From the NCBI GenBank assembly GCA_902805775.1, contig CADCUB010000108.1, positions 1 through 32,012 of the forward strand: a DNA stretch of 32,012 bases. The letters are read 5' to 3'. The notes under the pieces are model-generated. The model saw only the letters and a list, made by a program, of their open reading frames with translations, ran no database searches and was not told where the DNA came from. This DNA is from an uncultured Frankineae bacterium. GTDB taxonomy: Bacteria; Actinomycetota; Actinomycetes; Mycobacteriales; SCTD01. Below, piece after piece: positions 8,297 through 17,038 of the stretch; position 1 is the stretch's first letter; every line of letters begins with the position of its first letter. The translations under genes were made by a program, and so were the position numbers.

Positions 8297-8338
8297 CGCT
8301 CGTCCCCGGAGCGCTCGTCCAGGAGCGCGAGGGGAGCG
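8297..8338 (+). promoter_or_regulatory. Riboswitch expression platform with possible Shine-Dalgarno sequestration
   Basis: Between the aptamer and ATG 8339, CGCT and CCCC (8297-8307) can pair with GGGGAGCG (8331-8338), which contains the ribosome-binding site. This encloses hairpin GCGCTC (8311-8316)/GAGCGC (8323-8328). A competing hairpin, CGCTC (8297-8301)/GAGCG (8309-8313), uses the same bases. The geometry suggests control of translation initiation. Confidence 0.45.
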
Positions 8339-9454
8339 ATGACGAGCCAGGCCGAGCTCGACGCCGTGCGTCGGGCCGTCGCGCTGTCGGCGCGCGCCCT
8401 CGGCCGCACCTCGCCCAACCCTCCGGTCGGCGCCGTGGTGCTGGCCCCCGACGGCACCGTCGCCGGGGAGGGCTGGACGCAGCCCCCGGGCGGTGCGCAC
8501 GCCGAGGTCCGTGCCCTCGCCGAGGCGGGCGAGCTCGCCCGCGGCGGCACCGCCGTCGTCACCCTCGAACCGTGCCGCCACACCGGGCGCACCGGTCCGT
8601 GCACCTCCGCGCTGCTCGAGGCCGGGATCGCGCGCGTCGTCGTCGCCTGCGCCGACCCCACGCCGCAGGCCGGCGGCGGCGCCGCGCTCCTGCGCGCCGC
8701 GGGCGTCGACGTCGAGACCGGCGTGCTCGCCGACGAGGTCGCGACCGGACCGCTCGAGGCCTGGCTGACCAGCCGCCGCACCGGCCGGCCCTTCGTCACC
8801 TGGAAGTACGCCGCGACGCTGGACGGGCGCAGCGCCGCCGCCGACGGCACGTCGCGCTGGATCACCGGGGCGGCCTCCCGCGCCGACGTGCACCGGCTGC
8901 GCGCGGAGGCCGACGCGGTCGTCGCCGGGGTCGGGACCGTGCTCGCCGACGACCCGCTGCTCGACGCGCGCGGGGTCGACGACGCCCGCCAGCCGCTGCG
9001 CGTCGTCGTCGACACGTCCGGCCGCACCCCGCTCACGGCACGCGCCCTGCAGGGCCGCACCCCGGCGCTGGTCGTCACCGCCCCGCTGCCGGACGACCCG
9101 GGCCACCCGCTGCGGCGCGAGGTCGGCCGCGGACCCGACGGCCACGTCGACCCCCACGCGCTGCTCGCCCTGCTGCAGGACGAGCACGACGTCGTCAGCG
9201 TGCTGCTCGAGGGCGGCCCCGTGCTGGCCGGCGCCTTCGTGGCCGCCGGCCTGGTCGACCGCGTCGTGGCCTACGTCGCGCCCGCCCTGCTCGGCAGCGG
9301 CCCGGCGGCCCTGGGGCCCGCCGGCGTGGGAACGATCGCCGCGGCGCACCGGTTGCAGGTCGACGACGTCACCCGCACCGGCGAGGACGTGCGCCTGGTG
9401 CTGCGGCCCGCAGCTCCCGCACAGGCGCCCCGACCCGAGGAGAGGGTGGCCTAG
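8339..9454 (+). CDS. ribD: Bifunctional pyrimidine deaminase / reductase RibD
   Basis: Carries out the second and third steps after GTP ring opening in riboflavin synthesis: deamination, then ribose side-chain reduction. The N-terminal deaminase domain (about 1-145) has zinc motif HAEVRAL and [12 protein letters not shown]. The C-terminal NADPH reductase domain (about 150-360) has [23 protein letters not shown] and the [12 protein letters not shown] loop. 371 aa, standard for a fused RibD. ATG 8339 follows GAGGGG by 4-5 nt and matches the family start. It directly follows the FMN riboswitch. The stop lies immediately before ribE. Confidence 0.95.
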   Translation: MTSQAELDAVRRAVALSARALGRTSPNPPVGAVVLAPDGTVAGEGWTQPPGGAHAEVRALAEAGELARGGTAVVTLEPCRHTGRTGPCTSALLEAGIARVVVACADPTPQAGGGAALLRAAGVDVETGVLADEVATGPLEAWLTSRRTGRPFVTWKYAATLDGRSAAADGTSRWITGAASRADVHRLRAEADAVVAGVGTVLADDPLLDARGVDDARQPLRVVVDTSGRTPLTARALQGRTPALVVTAPLPDDPGHPLRREVGRGPDGHVDPHALLALLQDEHDVVSVLLEGGPVLAGAFVAAGLVDRVVAYVAPALLGSGPAALGPAGVGTIAAAHRLQVDDVTRTGEDVRLVLRPAAPAQAPRPEERVA

Positions 9455-10071
9455 GTGTTCACCGGGATCGTCGAGGAGCTCGGCGAGGTCGTCGCCATCG
9501 AGCCGCTGCCGGACGCCTCGCGCCTGACCGTGCGCGGGCCGGTGGTCACCGCCGACGCCGGGCACGGCGACTCGATCGCCGTCAACGGCGTCTGCCTCAC
9601 CGTCGTCGACAACACGGGCGGCACGTTCACCGCCGACGTCATGGCCGAGACCCTGCGCCGCTCCTCGCTGGGCAGCCTCGAGGTCGGCAGCCCGGTCAAC
9701 CTCGAGCGCGCGGTCCGGGTCAGCGACCGGCTCGGCGGCCACGTCGTGCAGGGACACGTCGACGGCACCGGCGTGCTGCTGCAGGTGAGCCCCGACGAGC
9801 ACTGGACCGTGGTGCGGCTCTCGCTGCCCGAGGGCCTGGGCCGCTACGTCGTCGAGAAGGGCTCCATCACCGTCGACGGCATCTCGCTGACCGTCAGCGC
9901 CCTGGGCGGCGACTGGTTCGAGGTCAGCCTGATCCCGACGACGCTCGGCCTCACCACGCTCGGCCGCAAGGGTCCTGGCGACGCGGTCAACCTGGAGGTC
10001 GACATCCTGGCCAAGCACGTCGAGAAGCTCCTGCAGGCCGGCGTCGGCCCCGGCTCTCCCGGGGCGACGTC

Positions 10072-10075
<4 letters not shown>
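9455..10075 (+). CDS. ribE: Riboflavin synthase, alpha chain
   Basis: Dismutates two 6,7-dimethyl-8-ribityllumazine molecules into riboflavin. Two tandem lumazine-binding barrels are visible: the first begins [10 protein letters not shown] and contains [13 protein letters not shown], the second contains [11 protein letters not shown] and [12 protein letters not shown]. 206 aa, normal. GTG 9455 immediately follows the ribD TAG, with GGAGAG upstream inside ribD. The end overlaps ribBA by GTGA. Some actinobacteria have a ribM transporter between ribE and ribBA; none is here. Confidence 0.95.
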
Positions 10076-11906
<1,831 letters not shown>

Positions 11907-11929
11907 CCCACCCCCAGAGAGGCACAGCT

Positions 11930-12805
11930 GTGCTCGCGATCGTCCTGCCGAAGGGCAGCCTGGAGAAGCAGGTGCTGGAGCTGTTCTCCGCCGCCGACCT
12001 GCACGTCGTGCGCGGAGGGGAGAGGGACTACTCCGCCCGCGTCGACGACCCGCGCATCGACAGGGTCCGCTTCCTGCGCCCGCAGGAGATCCCGACCTAC
12101 GTCGAGCAGGGCATCTTCGACCTCGGCATCAGCGGCCGTGACTGGGTCAGCGAGACGGGCGCCGACGTCGTCAGCCTCGGCGAGATCGGCGGTGGGCGGG
12201 CCGGCGAGGCGGTCGTCAGCGTCGTGCTGGCCGTGCCGAAGGAATCGCCCTGGAACGCGGTGTCCGACCTGCCGGACGGCGTCCGCATCTCGACCGAGAT
12301 GCCGGAGACGGCCCGCCGCTTCCTGGAGGAGCACGGCGTGAAGGCCAAGGTGTTCACCAGCCACGGTGCGACCGAGGCCAAGATCCCCGACATCGTCGAT
12401 GCCATCGTCGACCTCACCGAGACGGGGTCGTCGCTGCGCAAGGCGGGGCTGAAGATCATCGCCACCCTGCTGACCAGCCGGACCGAGCTGCTGGCGAACC
12501 GGGAGGCCTACGAGGACCCGGACAAGCGGGCGGCCATGGACGACCTCGTCGTGCTGCTGCAGGGCGCCCTGCGCGCGCGGGGGCACGTGCTGCTCAAGCT
12601 CAACGTCCCTGCCGAGCAGCTGGAGGAGGTGCTCGCCGTCCTGCCCGCGATGGCCTCACCGACGGTCATGGCGCTCGCCGCAGGCGACATGCGCGCCCTC
12701 GAGACGGTCGTGCCGAAGAAGGGCATCAACACGCTGATCCCGTCGCTCAAGGCGGCCGGTGCCCGCGACCTGCTCGAGCTGCCGATCGCCAAGATCGTCG
12801 AGTGA
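11930..12805 (+). CDS. hisG: ATP phosphoribosyltransferase, long form
   Basis: First enzyme of histidine synthesis, joining ATP and PRPP. N-terminus LAIVLPKGSLEKQVLELF, PRPP-site region THGATEAKIPDIVDAIVDLTETGSSL, and a C-terminal regulatory domain (about 210-291, ending MRALETVVPKKGINTLIPSL) that binds histidine in long-form enzymes. At 291 aa it belongs to the HisZ-independent long form. GTG 11930 has AGAGAGG upstream. In many actinobacteria hisE sits just before hisG; here only 23 nt separate it from ribH. It overlaps the next gene by GTGA. Confidence 0.95.
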   Translation: MLAIVLPKGSLEKQVLELFSAADLHVVRGGERDYSARVDDPRIDRVRFLRPQEIPTYVEQGIFDLGISGRDWVSETGADVVSLGEIGGGRAGEAVVSVVLAVPKESPWNAVSDLPDGVRISTEMPETARRFLEEHGVKAKVFTSHGATEAKIPDIVDAIVDLTETGSSLRKAGLKIIATLLTSRTELLANREAYEDPDKRAAMDDLVVLLQGALRARGHVLLKLNVPAEQLEEVLAVLPAMASPTVMALAAGDMRALETVVPKKGINTLIPSLKAAGARDLLELPIAKIVE

Positions 12806-13332
12806 CGGGGTCGGGCCCTGGCGCCGGCCGCGACCCCGCCGCCGCGCGCGGCGCGACGGCCGCGACGGTGCGGGCGCGGCCCCGCCGGCTGACCCGCGTC
12901 TGCTGGGCCGTCGCTGCCCTCGTGGTCGTGGTGTTCGCTCCGCTGGCGGTCGCGCTCGGCCGCGGGCCCGCCGGCGCCGCGCAGTTCCGCCTCGCCGACC
13001 AGATCGCCTTCTTCTGCCTGGGGCTGCTGGTGGCCGGCGCGATCCTGCTGTTCACCCGCTCCCGCGTGGAGGCGACGGCCGCCGGGGTGCACGTGCGCAA
13101 CCCCCTCGGCACCAAGGACGTGCCGTGGCAGGTCGTGCGCGAGGTCCGGCTCGACGAGGGCGCGCCGTGGGCCGTCCTCGAGCTGCACGACGACGAGACC
13201 GTCCAGCTGATGGCGGTGCAGGCCCACGACGGGGACCGGGCCATCGACACGGTGCTCGCCCTGCGGGCGCTGCTCGCCGCCAGCCGCGGCGGCCCGGCCG
13301 GACCGCCGCCGGCGGACCGCCCGGGGTCGTGA
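12802..13332 (+). CDS. PH-domain membrane protein
   Basis: 176 aa. After a basic Ala/Arg-rich N-terminus there are two hydrophobic helices (VCWAVAALVVVVFAPLAVAL near 35-55, then the IAFFCLGLLVAGAILLF segment near 70-88). A cytosolic beta-rich PH-like domain follows (RVEATAAGVHVRNPLGTKDVPWQVVREVRL onwards), and a Pro/Gly-rich tail. A similar protein follows the riboflavin/hisG genes in other actinobacteria (the Rv1417 type), so its location is conserved; its role is not known to me. Start and stop overlap hisG and the SseB-like gene by GTGA each, so the three should be co-translated. Confidence 0.75.
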   Translation: MTGSGPGAGRDPAAARGATAATVRARPRRLTRVCWAVAALVVVVFAPLAVALGRGPAGAAQFRLADQIAFFCLGLLVAGAILLFTRSRVEATAAGVHVRNPLGTKDVPWQVVREVRLDEGAPWAVLELHDDETVQLMAVQAHDGDRAIDTVLALRALLAASRGGPAGPPPADRPGS

Positions 13333-14132
13333 GCGACACCGGCGCCGCGCCGCCGAGGTCCGTGGGCGACACCGGTGGCGCCGACCCCCGGCTGGCTGCG
13401 GCCCTCGCCCGGCTGACGGCGACACCGGGCACCGCGGCCCGCGCCGAGGTGCTCGCGGCGCTGGTCGGCGCCCGCGTCTTCGCGCCCGTGACCGCCCGCA
13501 GCACGGCCGAGCACGTCGAGGAGCACACCGGGCTGCGGGCCGAGTCGAGCGCCGAGATGGTGCTGCTGTCGCTCGTGGGCAGCGCAGGTGGCCGCGCGGT
13601 GCCGCTGTTCGTCGACGCCGCCGGAGCAGTGAGCTTCCGCGCGGGTGCGCGTCCGGTGCCCCTGCCCGGGCCCGACGCCTGCGCCGCGGCCCTGCAGGAC
13701 GGCGCGGCCGGCGTGCTGCTCGACCCGCCCGGGGCGGCGCTGGCCCTGACCGGCCCCGAGCTGCAGGAGCTGGCGCTCGGGCGGGTGCCGGTCGCCGGAG
13801 CCCCGCTGTCGACCGCCCGGACCACCGCGCCACTGACCGCACCCTCGGACGCCGATCCCGACCTGCTGGCGCGCGTCGCCGACGCGCTGCAGGGCGAGCC
13901 GGTGCAGGCGGCCCGCCTGCTGCAGGGCCCCGACGGGCCGGTGCTCGGCGTCGTGCCGCAGGCACCGCTCGACGCCGCCGCGCTGGCGGCGCTCGCCGCC
14001 CGGGTGCTGCCCTCGGTCGGTGTGGCCGACCTCGCGCTGGCCGTCGTGGCGCCCGGGGGCCCAGGGCTGGCGGTGCCGCTGCGTCAGGCCCCGGGCCGGC
14101 GGTCGTGGTGGCGGCTCAGACCGGACCGGTGA
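13329..14132 (+). CDS. SseB-family protein
   Basis: 267 aa, no membrane segment. Residues about 20-150 fit the SseB N-terminal domain: LARLTATPGTAARAEVLAALVGARVFAPV, then a beta strand pattern ending in AALQDGAAGVLLDPPGAAL. The C-terminal half, with EPVQAARLLQGPDGPVLGVVPQ, resembles the second SseB-like unit. Proteins of this family are widespread downstream of hisG in actinobacteria; biochemical role not established. GTG 13329 overlaps the PH-domain gene. The 3' end overlaps the convergent DUF1844 gene by 17 nt. Confidence 0.7.
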   Translation: MSDTGAAPPRSVGDTGGADPRLAAALARLTATPGTAARAEVLAALVGARVFAPVTARSTAEHVEEHTGLRAESSAEMVLLSLVGSAGGRAVPLFVDAAGAVSFRAGARPVPLPGPDACAAALQDGAAGVLLDPPGAALALTGPELQELALGRVPVAGAPLSTARTTAPLTAPSDADPDLLARVADALQGEPVQAARLLQGPDGPVLGVVPQAPLDAAALAALAARVLPSVGVADLALAVVAPGGPGLAVPLRQAPGRRSWWRLRPDR

Positions 14133-14472
14133 GCTTCTCCCCGGGGCCCTCGCCCGGGGCGTCGGGCTCGCGGGAGGCCTCCCGGAACGCCCGCTGCAAG
14201 GCCTGCAGCCCGTCGCGCAGGGGAGCAGCGTGCACCCCCAGGTCGGGGCGGGCCGCCGTGACCAGCCCGGCGAGGGCCGTGATGAGCTTGCGGGCCTCGT
14301 CCAGGTCCTGCAGCTGCTCGCCCTCCTCGGCCAGGCCGCACTTGACCGCAGCGGCAGACATCAGGTGCACGGCGGCGGAGGCGATCACCTCCGCCGCCGG
14401 GACCTCGGCGATGTCGCGGGACTCCGCGAGCTCGGGGGGGACGGCAGCGGACGGGTCTGCGGAGGCGGTCAC
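14116..14472 (-). CDS. DUF1844-domain protein
   Basis: 118 aa. The core [24 protein letters not shown], followed by [24 protein letters not shown], is a helical domain of unknown function seen in small proteins encoded divergently from infC in actinobacteria. The C-terminus is acidic. GTG 14472 was chosen because the family start lies here and a -10 hexamer ends exactly 6 nt upstream; the frame is open further upstream, but that would run into the infC leader. No ribosome-binding site is seen, so it is predicted leaderless. Confidence 0.8.
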   Translation of the reverse strand: MTASADPSAAVPPELAESRDIAEVPAAEVIASAAVHLMSAAAVKCGLAEEGEQLQDLDEARKLITALAGLVTAARPDLGVHAAPLRDGLQALQRAFREASREPDAPGEGPGEKLTGPV

Positions 14473-14477
14473 CCTGC

Positions 14478-14484
14478 TACTCTG
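14478..14484. promoter_or_regulatory. Overlapping divergent -10 elements (infC leader and DUF1844)
   Basis: On the plus strand TACTCT (14478-14483) fits a -10 for the infC leader, with start near 14490. On the minus strand CAGAGT (complement of 14479-14484) fits a -10 for the DUF1844 gene, starting at its GTG. The two hexamers share five base pairs, giving a bidirectional promoter. Confidence 0.45.
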
Positions 14485-14489
14485 ACAGG

Positions 14490-14768
14490 GCGACCCGGCT
14501 CTCGGCTGCCCGGCACCGACCCGTCCCCTCCGGACGGACGACGTGCGGGGTGACCGCGAGCCGTGCAAGCGGAGGTCCCGCCTCCCACCCGAGGAGCCGA
14601 CAGGCGCCCGGGTCCGGTCGGTGCGACAGCGCGGCGCGAGCCGCGGTGAGCGCGCCGTCGTGGTCCGCCGCCCTCCGGGGCGCGCGGACGGTGGGCCCCG
14701 CGCGCAGCGCGGGGCCCTTTCTCGTCGGCCCCCCGGGACGCAGCCCTGGACGCTCACCTGGAGGCCAC
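14490..14768 (+). ncRNA. Structured infC-rpmI-rplT leader with attenuator-like terminator
   Basis: About 280 nt without a convincing gene. Hairpins: GGAGG/CCTCC (14571-14585); an 11-bp bulged stem from GTCCGC (14663-14668) to GCGGAC (14684-14689); then a perfect 11-bp stem GGGCCCCGCGC (14693-14703)/GCGCGGGGCCC (14707-14717) with loop GCA, followed by TTTCTCGT. The last looks like an intrinsic terminator. The right arm of the previous stem (GCGCGG, 14682-14687) can instead pair with CCGCGC of the terminator arm (14698-14703). This is a plausible antiterminator switch regulating the downstream ribosomal genes. Confidence 0.6.
14693..14725 (+). terminator. Intrinsic terminator inside infC leader
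   Basis: Perfect 11-bp GC stem, 3-nt loop, and TTTCTCGT at 14718-14725. It lies 44 nt before the infC ribosome-binding site, so transcription must read through it to express infC, rpmI and rplT. Confidence 0.65.
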
Positions 14769-15353
14769 ATCAGCGCTGAACCCCGCATCAACGACCGGAT
14801 CCGCGTGCCCGAGGTGCGCCTGGTCGGACCCAACGGCGAGCAGGTCGGCATCGTCGCCATCGGCGAGGCCATCAAGCTGGCCCAGGACGCCGACCTCGAC
14901 CTGGTCGAGGTCGCTCCGATGGCCCGGCCACCGGTCGCCAAGCTCATGGACTACGGCAAGTTCAAGTACGAGACGGCGCAGAAGGCGCGTGAGAGCCGCA
15001 AGAACCAGGTGCTCACCGTCATCAAGGAGATGAAGCTCCGTCCCAAGATCGACCCGCACGACTACGAGACCAAGAAGGGCCACGTCGTCCGCTTCCTCAA
15101 GGCAGGCGACAAGGTCAAGATCACCATCATGTTCCGCGGACGCGAGCAGTCGCGGCCGGAGCTGGGCTACCGGCTCCTGCAGCGCCTCGGCGAGGACGTC
15201 AGCGACCTCGGCTTCGTCGAGTCGGCGCCCAAGCAGGACGGCCGCAACATGATCATGGTGCTCGCCCCGCACAAGAACGCCGCCGACCTCAAGAAGGCGG
15301 CCAAGGACGCACCCGAGGCGAGCGCCGCCCCGGGCGCCGCGTCCACGTCCTAG
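14769..15353 (+). CDS. infC: Translation initiation factor IF-3 (AUC start)
   Basis: Binds the 30S subunit, checks start codon pairing and prevents early 50S joining. N-domain: [23 protein letters not shown] and LDLVEVAP, then MDYGKFKYE. Linker and C-domain: [33 protein letters not shown] and [13 protein letters not shown], then an Ala-rich tail. 194 aa. The family N-terminus begins at ATC 14769, with GGAGG 4 nt upstream; there is no ATG, GTG or TTG in frame near it. The nearest is a GTG about 80 nt upstream inside the terminator hairpin. AUU/AUC starts in infC are known and let IF3 repress its own synthesis. Confidence 0.95.
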   Translation: MSAEPRINDRIRVPEVRLVGPNGEQVGIVAIGEAIKLAQDADLDLVEVAPMARPPVAKLMDYGKFKYETAQKARESRKNQVLTVIKEMKLRPKIDPHDYETKKGHVVRFLKAGDKVKITIMFRGREQSRPELGYRLLQRLGEDVSDLGFVESAPKQDGRNMIMVLAPHKNAADLKKAAKDAPEASAAPGAASTS

Positions 15354-15438
15354 CGGACGCCCCCGACGCCAGCGGACCCGATCGGCCCCCCGACCGGGCG
15401 CCACCGAGCACGACCGACGAGAAGGAATCGCGGCAGCC

Positions 15439-15633
15439 ATGCCCAAGCAGAAGACGCACAGCGGCGCCAAGAAGCGCTTCAAGGTGACCGGCTCCGGCAA
15501 GGTCCTGCACCAGCGCGCCGGGATGCGGCACAACCTCGAGCGCAAGTCCAGCGAGCTCACCCGGCGCCTGACCGGCACCGCCGAGCTGGCCCCGCAGGAC
15601 GCCAAGAAGGTCAAGAAGCTGCTGAGCAGCTGA
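15439..15633 (+). CDS. rpmI: Ribosomal protein bL35
   Basis: 64-aa, very basic 50S protein; begins [21 protein letters not shown] and contains [13 protein letters not shown], both family signatures. ATG 15439 has GAGAAGGAA upstream. Located between infC and rplT as in nearly all bacteria. The 85-nt gap before it contains a modest inverted repeat (CCCGATCGG with CCGACCGGG). Confidence 0.97.
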   Translation: MPKQKTHSGAKKRFKVTGSGKVLHQRAGMRHNLERKSSELTRRLTGTAELAPQDAKKVKKLLSS

Positions 15634-15649
15634 GTCCCCTCCTCCTCTC

Positions 15650-15669
15650 CCGGCCGCCGCAGCGGCCGG
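15650..15669 (+). repeat. Hairpin between rpmI and rplT
   Basis: CCGGCCGC (15650-15657) and GCGGCCGG (15662-15669) form an 8-bp stem with loop CGCA. No T-tract follows. It may stabilise or partially terminate the mRNA, tuning L35 to L20 ratio. Confidence 0.35.
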
Positions 15670-15693
15670 CTCCTCCAGATCGGAAGTGCAGCA

Positions 15694-16089
15694 GTGGCAC
15701 GCGTCACGCGGGCGGTCAACGCCCACAAGAAGCGCCGTGAGGTCCTCGAGAAGGCCAGCGGCTACCGGGGCCAGCGCAGCCGCCTCTACCGCAAGGCCAA
15801 GGAGCAGCTGCTCCACTCGGCGACCTACGAGTACCGCGACCGCAAGAAGCGCAAGGGCGACTTCCGCCAGCTGTGGATCACGCGCATCAACGCCGCGGCG
15901 CGCCTGAACGACATGACCTACAGCCGCCTGGTGCAGGGCCTCAAGGCCGCGGGCGTCGAGGTGGACCGCAAGGTGCTCGCCGAGCTGGCGGTCAACGACG
16001 CACCCGCCTTCGCCGCGCTCGTCGAGGTGGCTCGCGCCGCGCTGCCGACCGACGGCACCGGCGGCCCGGCGGCGCAGAACGCTGCCTGA
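15694..16089 (+). CDS. rplT: Ribosomal protein bL20
   Basis: 131-aa 23S rRNA-binding protein needed for early 50S assembly. Starts [26 protein letters not shown] and continues with [37 protein letters not shown] and the C-terminal globular part [21 protein letters not shown] 15694 follows GGAAG. In other bacteria L20 can bind its own mRNA leader and repress the operon, which would fit the structured leader here, but binding is not shown by the sequence alone. Confidence 0.97.
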   Translation: MARVTRAVNAHKKRREVLEKASGYRGQRSRLYRKAKEQLLHSATYEYRDRKKRKGDFRQLWITRINAAARLNDMTYSRLVQGLKAAGVEVDRKVLAELAVNDAPAFAALVEVARAALPTDGTGGPAAQNAA

Positions 16090-16102
16090 GCAGCTCCCGG
16101 CG

Positions 16103-16942
16103 CTGACCTCGACCCGCTCGCCGCGGGTCCAGGCCGTACGACGACTGACCCGGCGCTCGGCCCGCGCGGCCGAGCGCCGGTTCCTCGTCGAGGGGCCGCA
16201 GGCGGTGCGTGAGGCGCTGCCGTCGCTGGTCGAGCTCTACGCCGACCCCGACGGGCAGGTCCGCCACGCCGCCCTGCTCGCCGCGGCTGCCTGTCCGGTC
16301 ACCCCCGTGACCCGTGAGGTCCTCGCGGCGATGGCCGAGACCGTCACGCCGCAGGGGGTGCTGGGCGTCGCCCCGCTGCTCGACGTCGACCTCGGCACGG
16401 CCCTGCGAGGACGCCCGCGGCTCGTGGTCGTGCTGGAGGCCGCTGCCGACCCCGGCAACACCGGCACGGTCGTGCGCACCGCCGACGCGGCAGGCGCCGA
16501 CGCGGTCGTGCTGACCGAGGGCTCCACCGACCCGCACGGCGGCAAGTGCGTGCGCGCCAGCGCGGGCAGCCTGTGGCACCTGCCGGTCGTGCTCGGGCCG
16601 AGCGTCACCGACACGGTGGCCGCCCTGCACGCCGCCGGCCTGACCGTCCTGGCGACGAGCGGCAGCGTCGGGGCCGACGACCTCGACGCCCTGCTCGACA
16701 CCGGCGCGCTCACCGGACCCACGGCCTGGCTGCTGGGCAACGAGGCCGCCGGGCTGAGCGGCACGGCTCTGGCGCTGGCGGACCGCACGGTGCGCATCCC
16801 CGTCCACGGGCGGGCCGAGTCGCTCAACCTCGCGACCGCCGCCGCCGTCTGCCTGTACGCCTCCGCGCGCGCTCAGCGCCGGCGTGCCGGACCGCAACAG
16901 GTCACCGACCGAGGGCGACCGGAGGCAGCGACCGGCGTCTAG
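16103..16942 (+). CDS. TrmH/SpoU-family RNA 2'-O-methyltransferase (apparent CTG start)
   Basis: Knotted SPOUT methyltransferase acting on rRNA or tRNA ribose. Substrate-binding N-domain: SPRVQAVRRLTRRSARAAERRFLVEGPQAV. Motif 1 ADPGNTGTVVRTADAAGADAV, motif 2 WLLGNEAAGLS and motif 3 IPVHGRAESLNLATAAAVCLY are intact. The N-domain begins well upstream of the first ordinary start in frame (GTG 16205). Between the rplT region and 16205 the only usable codons are CTG at 16082, 16103 and 16145. CTG 16103 gives the N-terminus LTSTRSPRV typical of the family, 279 aa. Starting at GTG 16205 would delete 34 conserved residues. It follows rplT as in Mycobacterium and Streptomyces. Confidence 0.88.
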   Translation: MTSTRSPRVQAVRRLTRRSARAAERRFLVEGPQAVREALPSLVELYADPDGQVRHAALLAAAACPVTPVTREVLAAMAETVTPQGVLGVAPLLDVDLGTALRGRPRLVVVLEAAADPGNTGTVVRTADAAGADAVVLTEGSTDPHGGKCVRASAGSLWHLPVVLGPSVTDTVAALHAAGLTVLATSGSVGADDLDALLDTGALTGPTAWLLGNEAAGLSGTALALADRTVRIPVHGRAESLNLATAAAVCLYASARAQRRRAGPQQVTDRGRPEAATGV

Positions 16943-16949
16943 AGGATGT

Positions 16950-17011
16950 CGTGTCACAACTGTCCGACACGCCACGTCACTGGACGGCCATGACCTGGAC
17001 CGTCGTAGAGT
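16950..17011 (+). promoter_or_regulatory. Histidine kinase promoter with upstream inverted repeat
   Basis: TAGAGT (17006-17011) is a good -10, with start near 17018 and a 21-nt leader carrying GAGGAG. TGGACG (16981-16986) is a possible -35 with a long 19-nt spacer. Upstream, CGTGTC (16950-16955) and GACACG (16966-16971) form an inverted repeat with a 10-nt spacer, an operator-like arrangement just outside the promoter. Confidence 0.4.
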
Positions 17012-17038
17012 GCACGACCTGTCTTCTCGAGGAGCCCC

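Noticed and set aside
8572-10071. Upstream extension of the ribBA frame through ribD and ribE
   Set aside because: The sequence before GTG 10072 is Arg/Ala low complexity in the wrong frame of ribD and ribE; the ribBA start is fixed by the GTGA overlap and family N-terminus.
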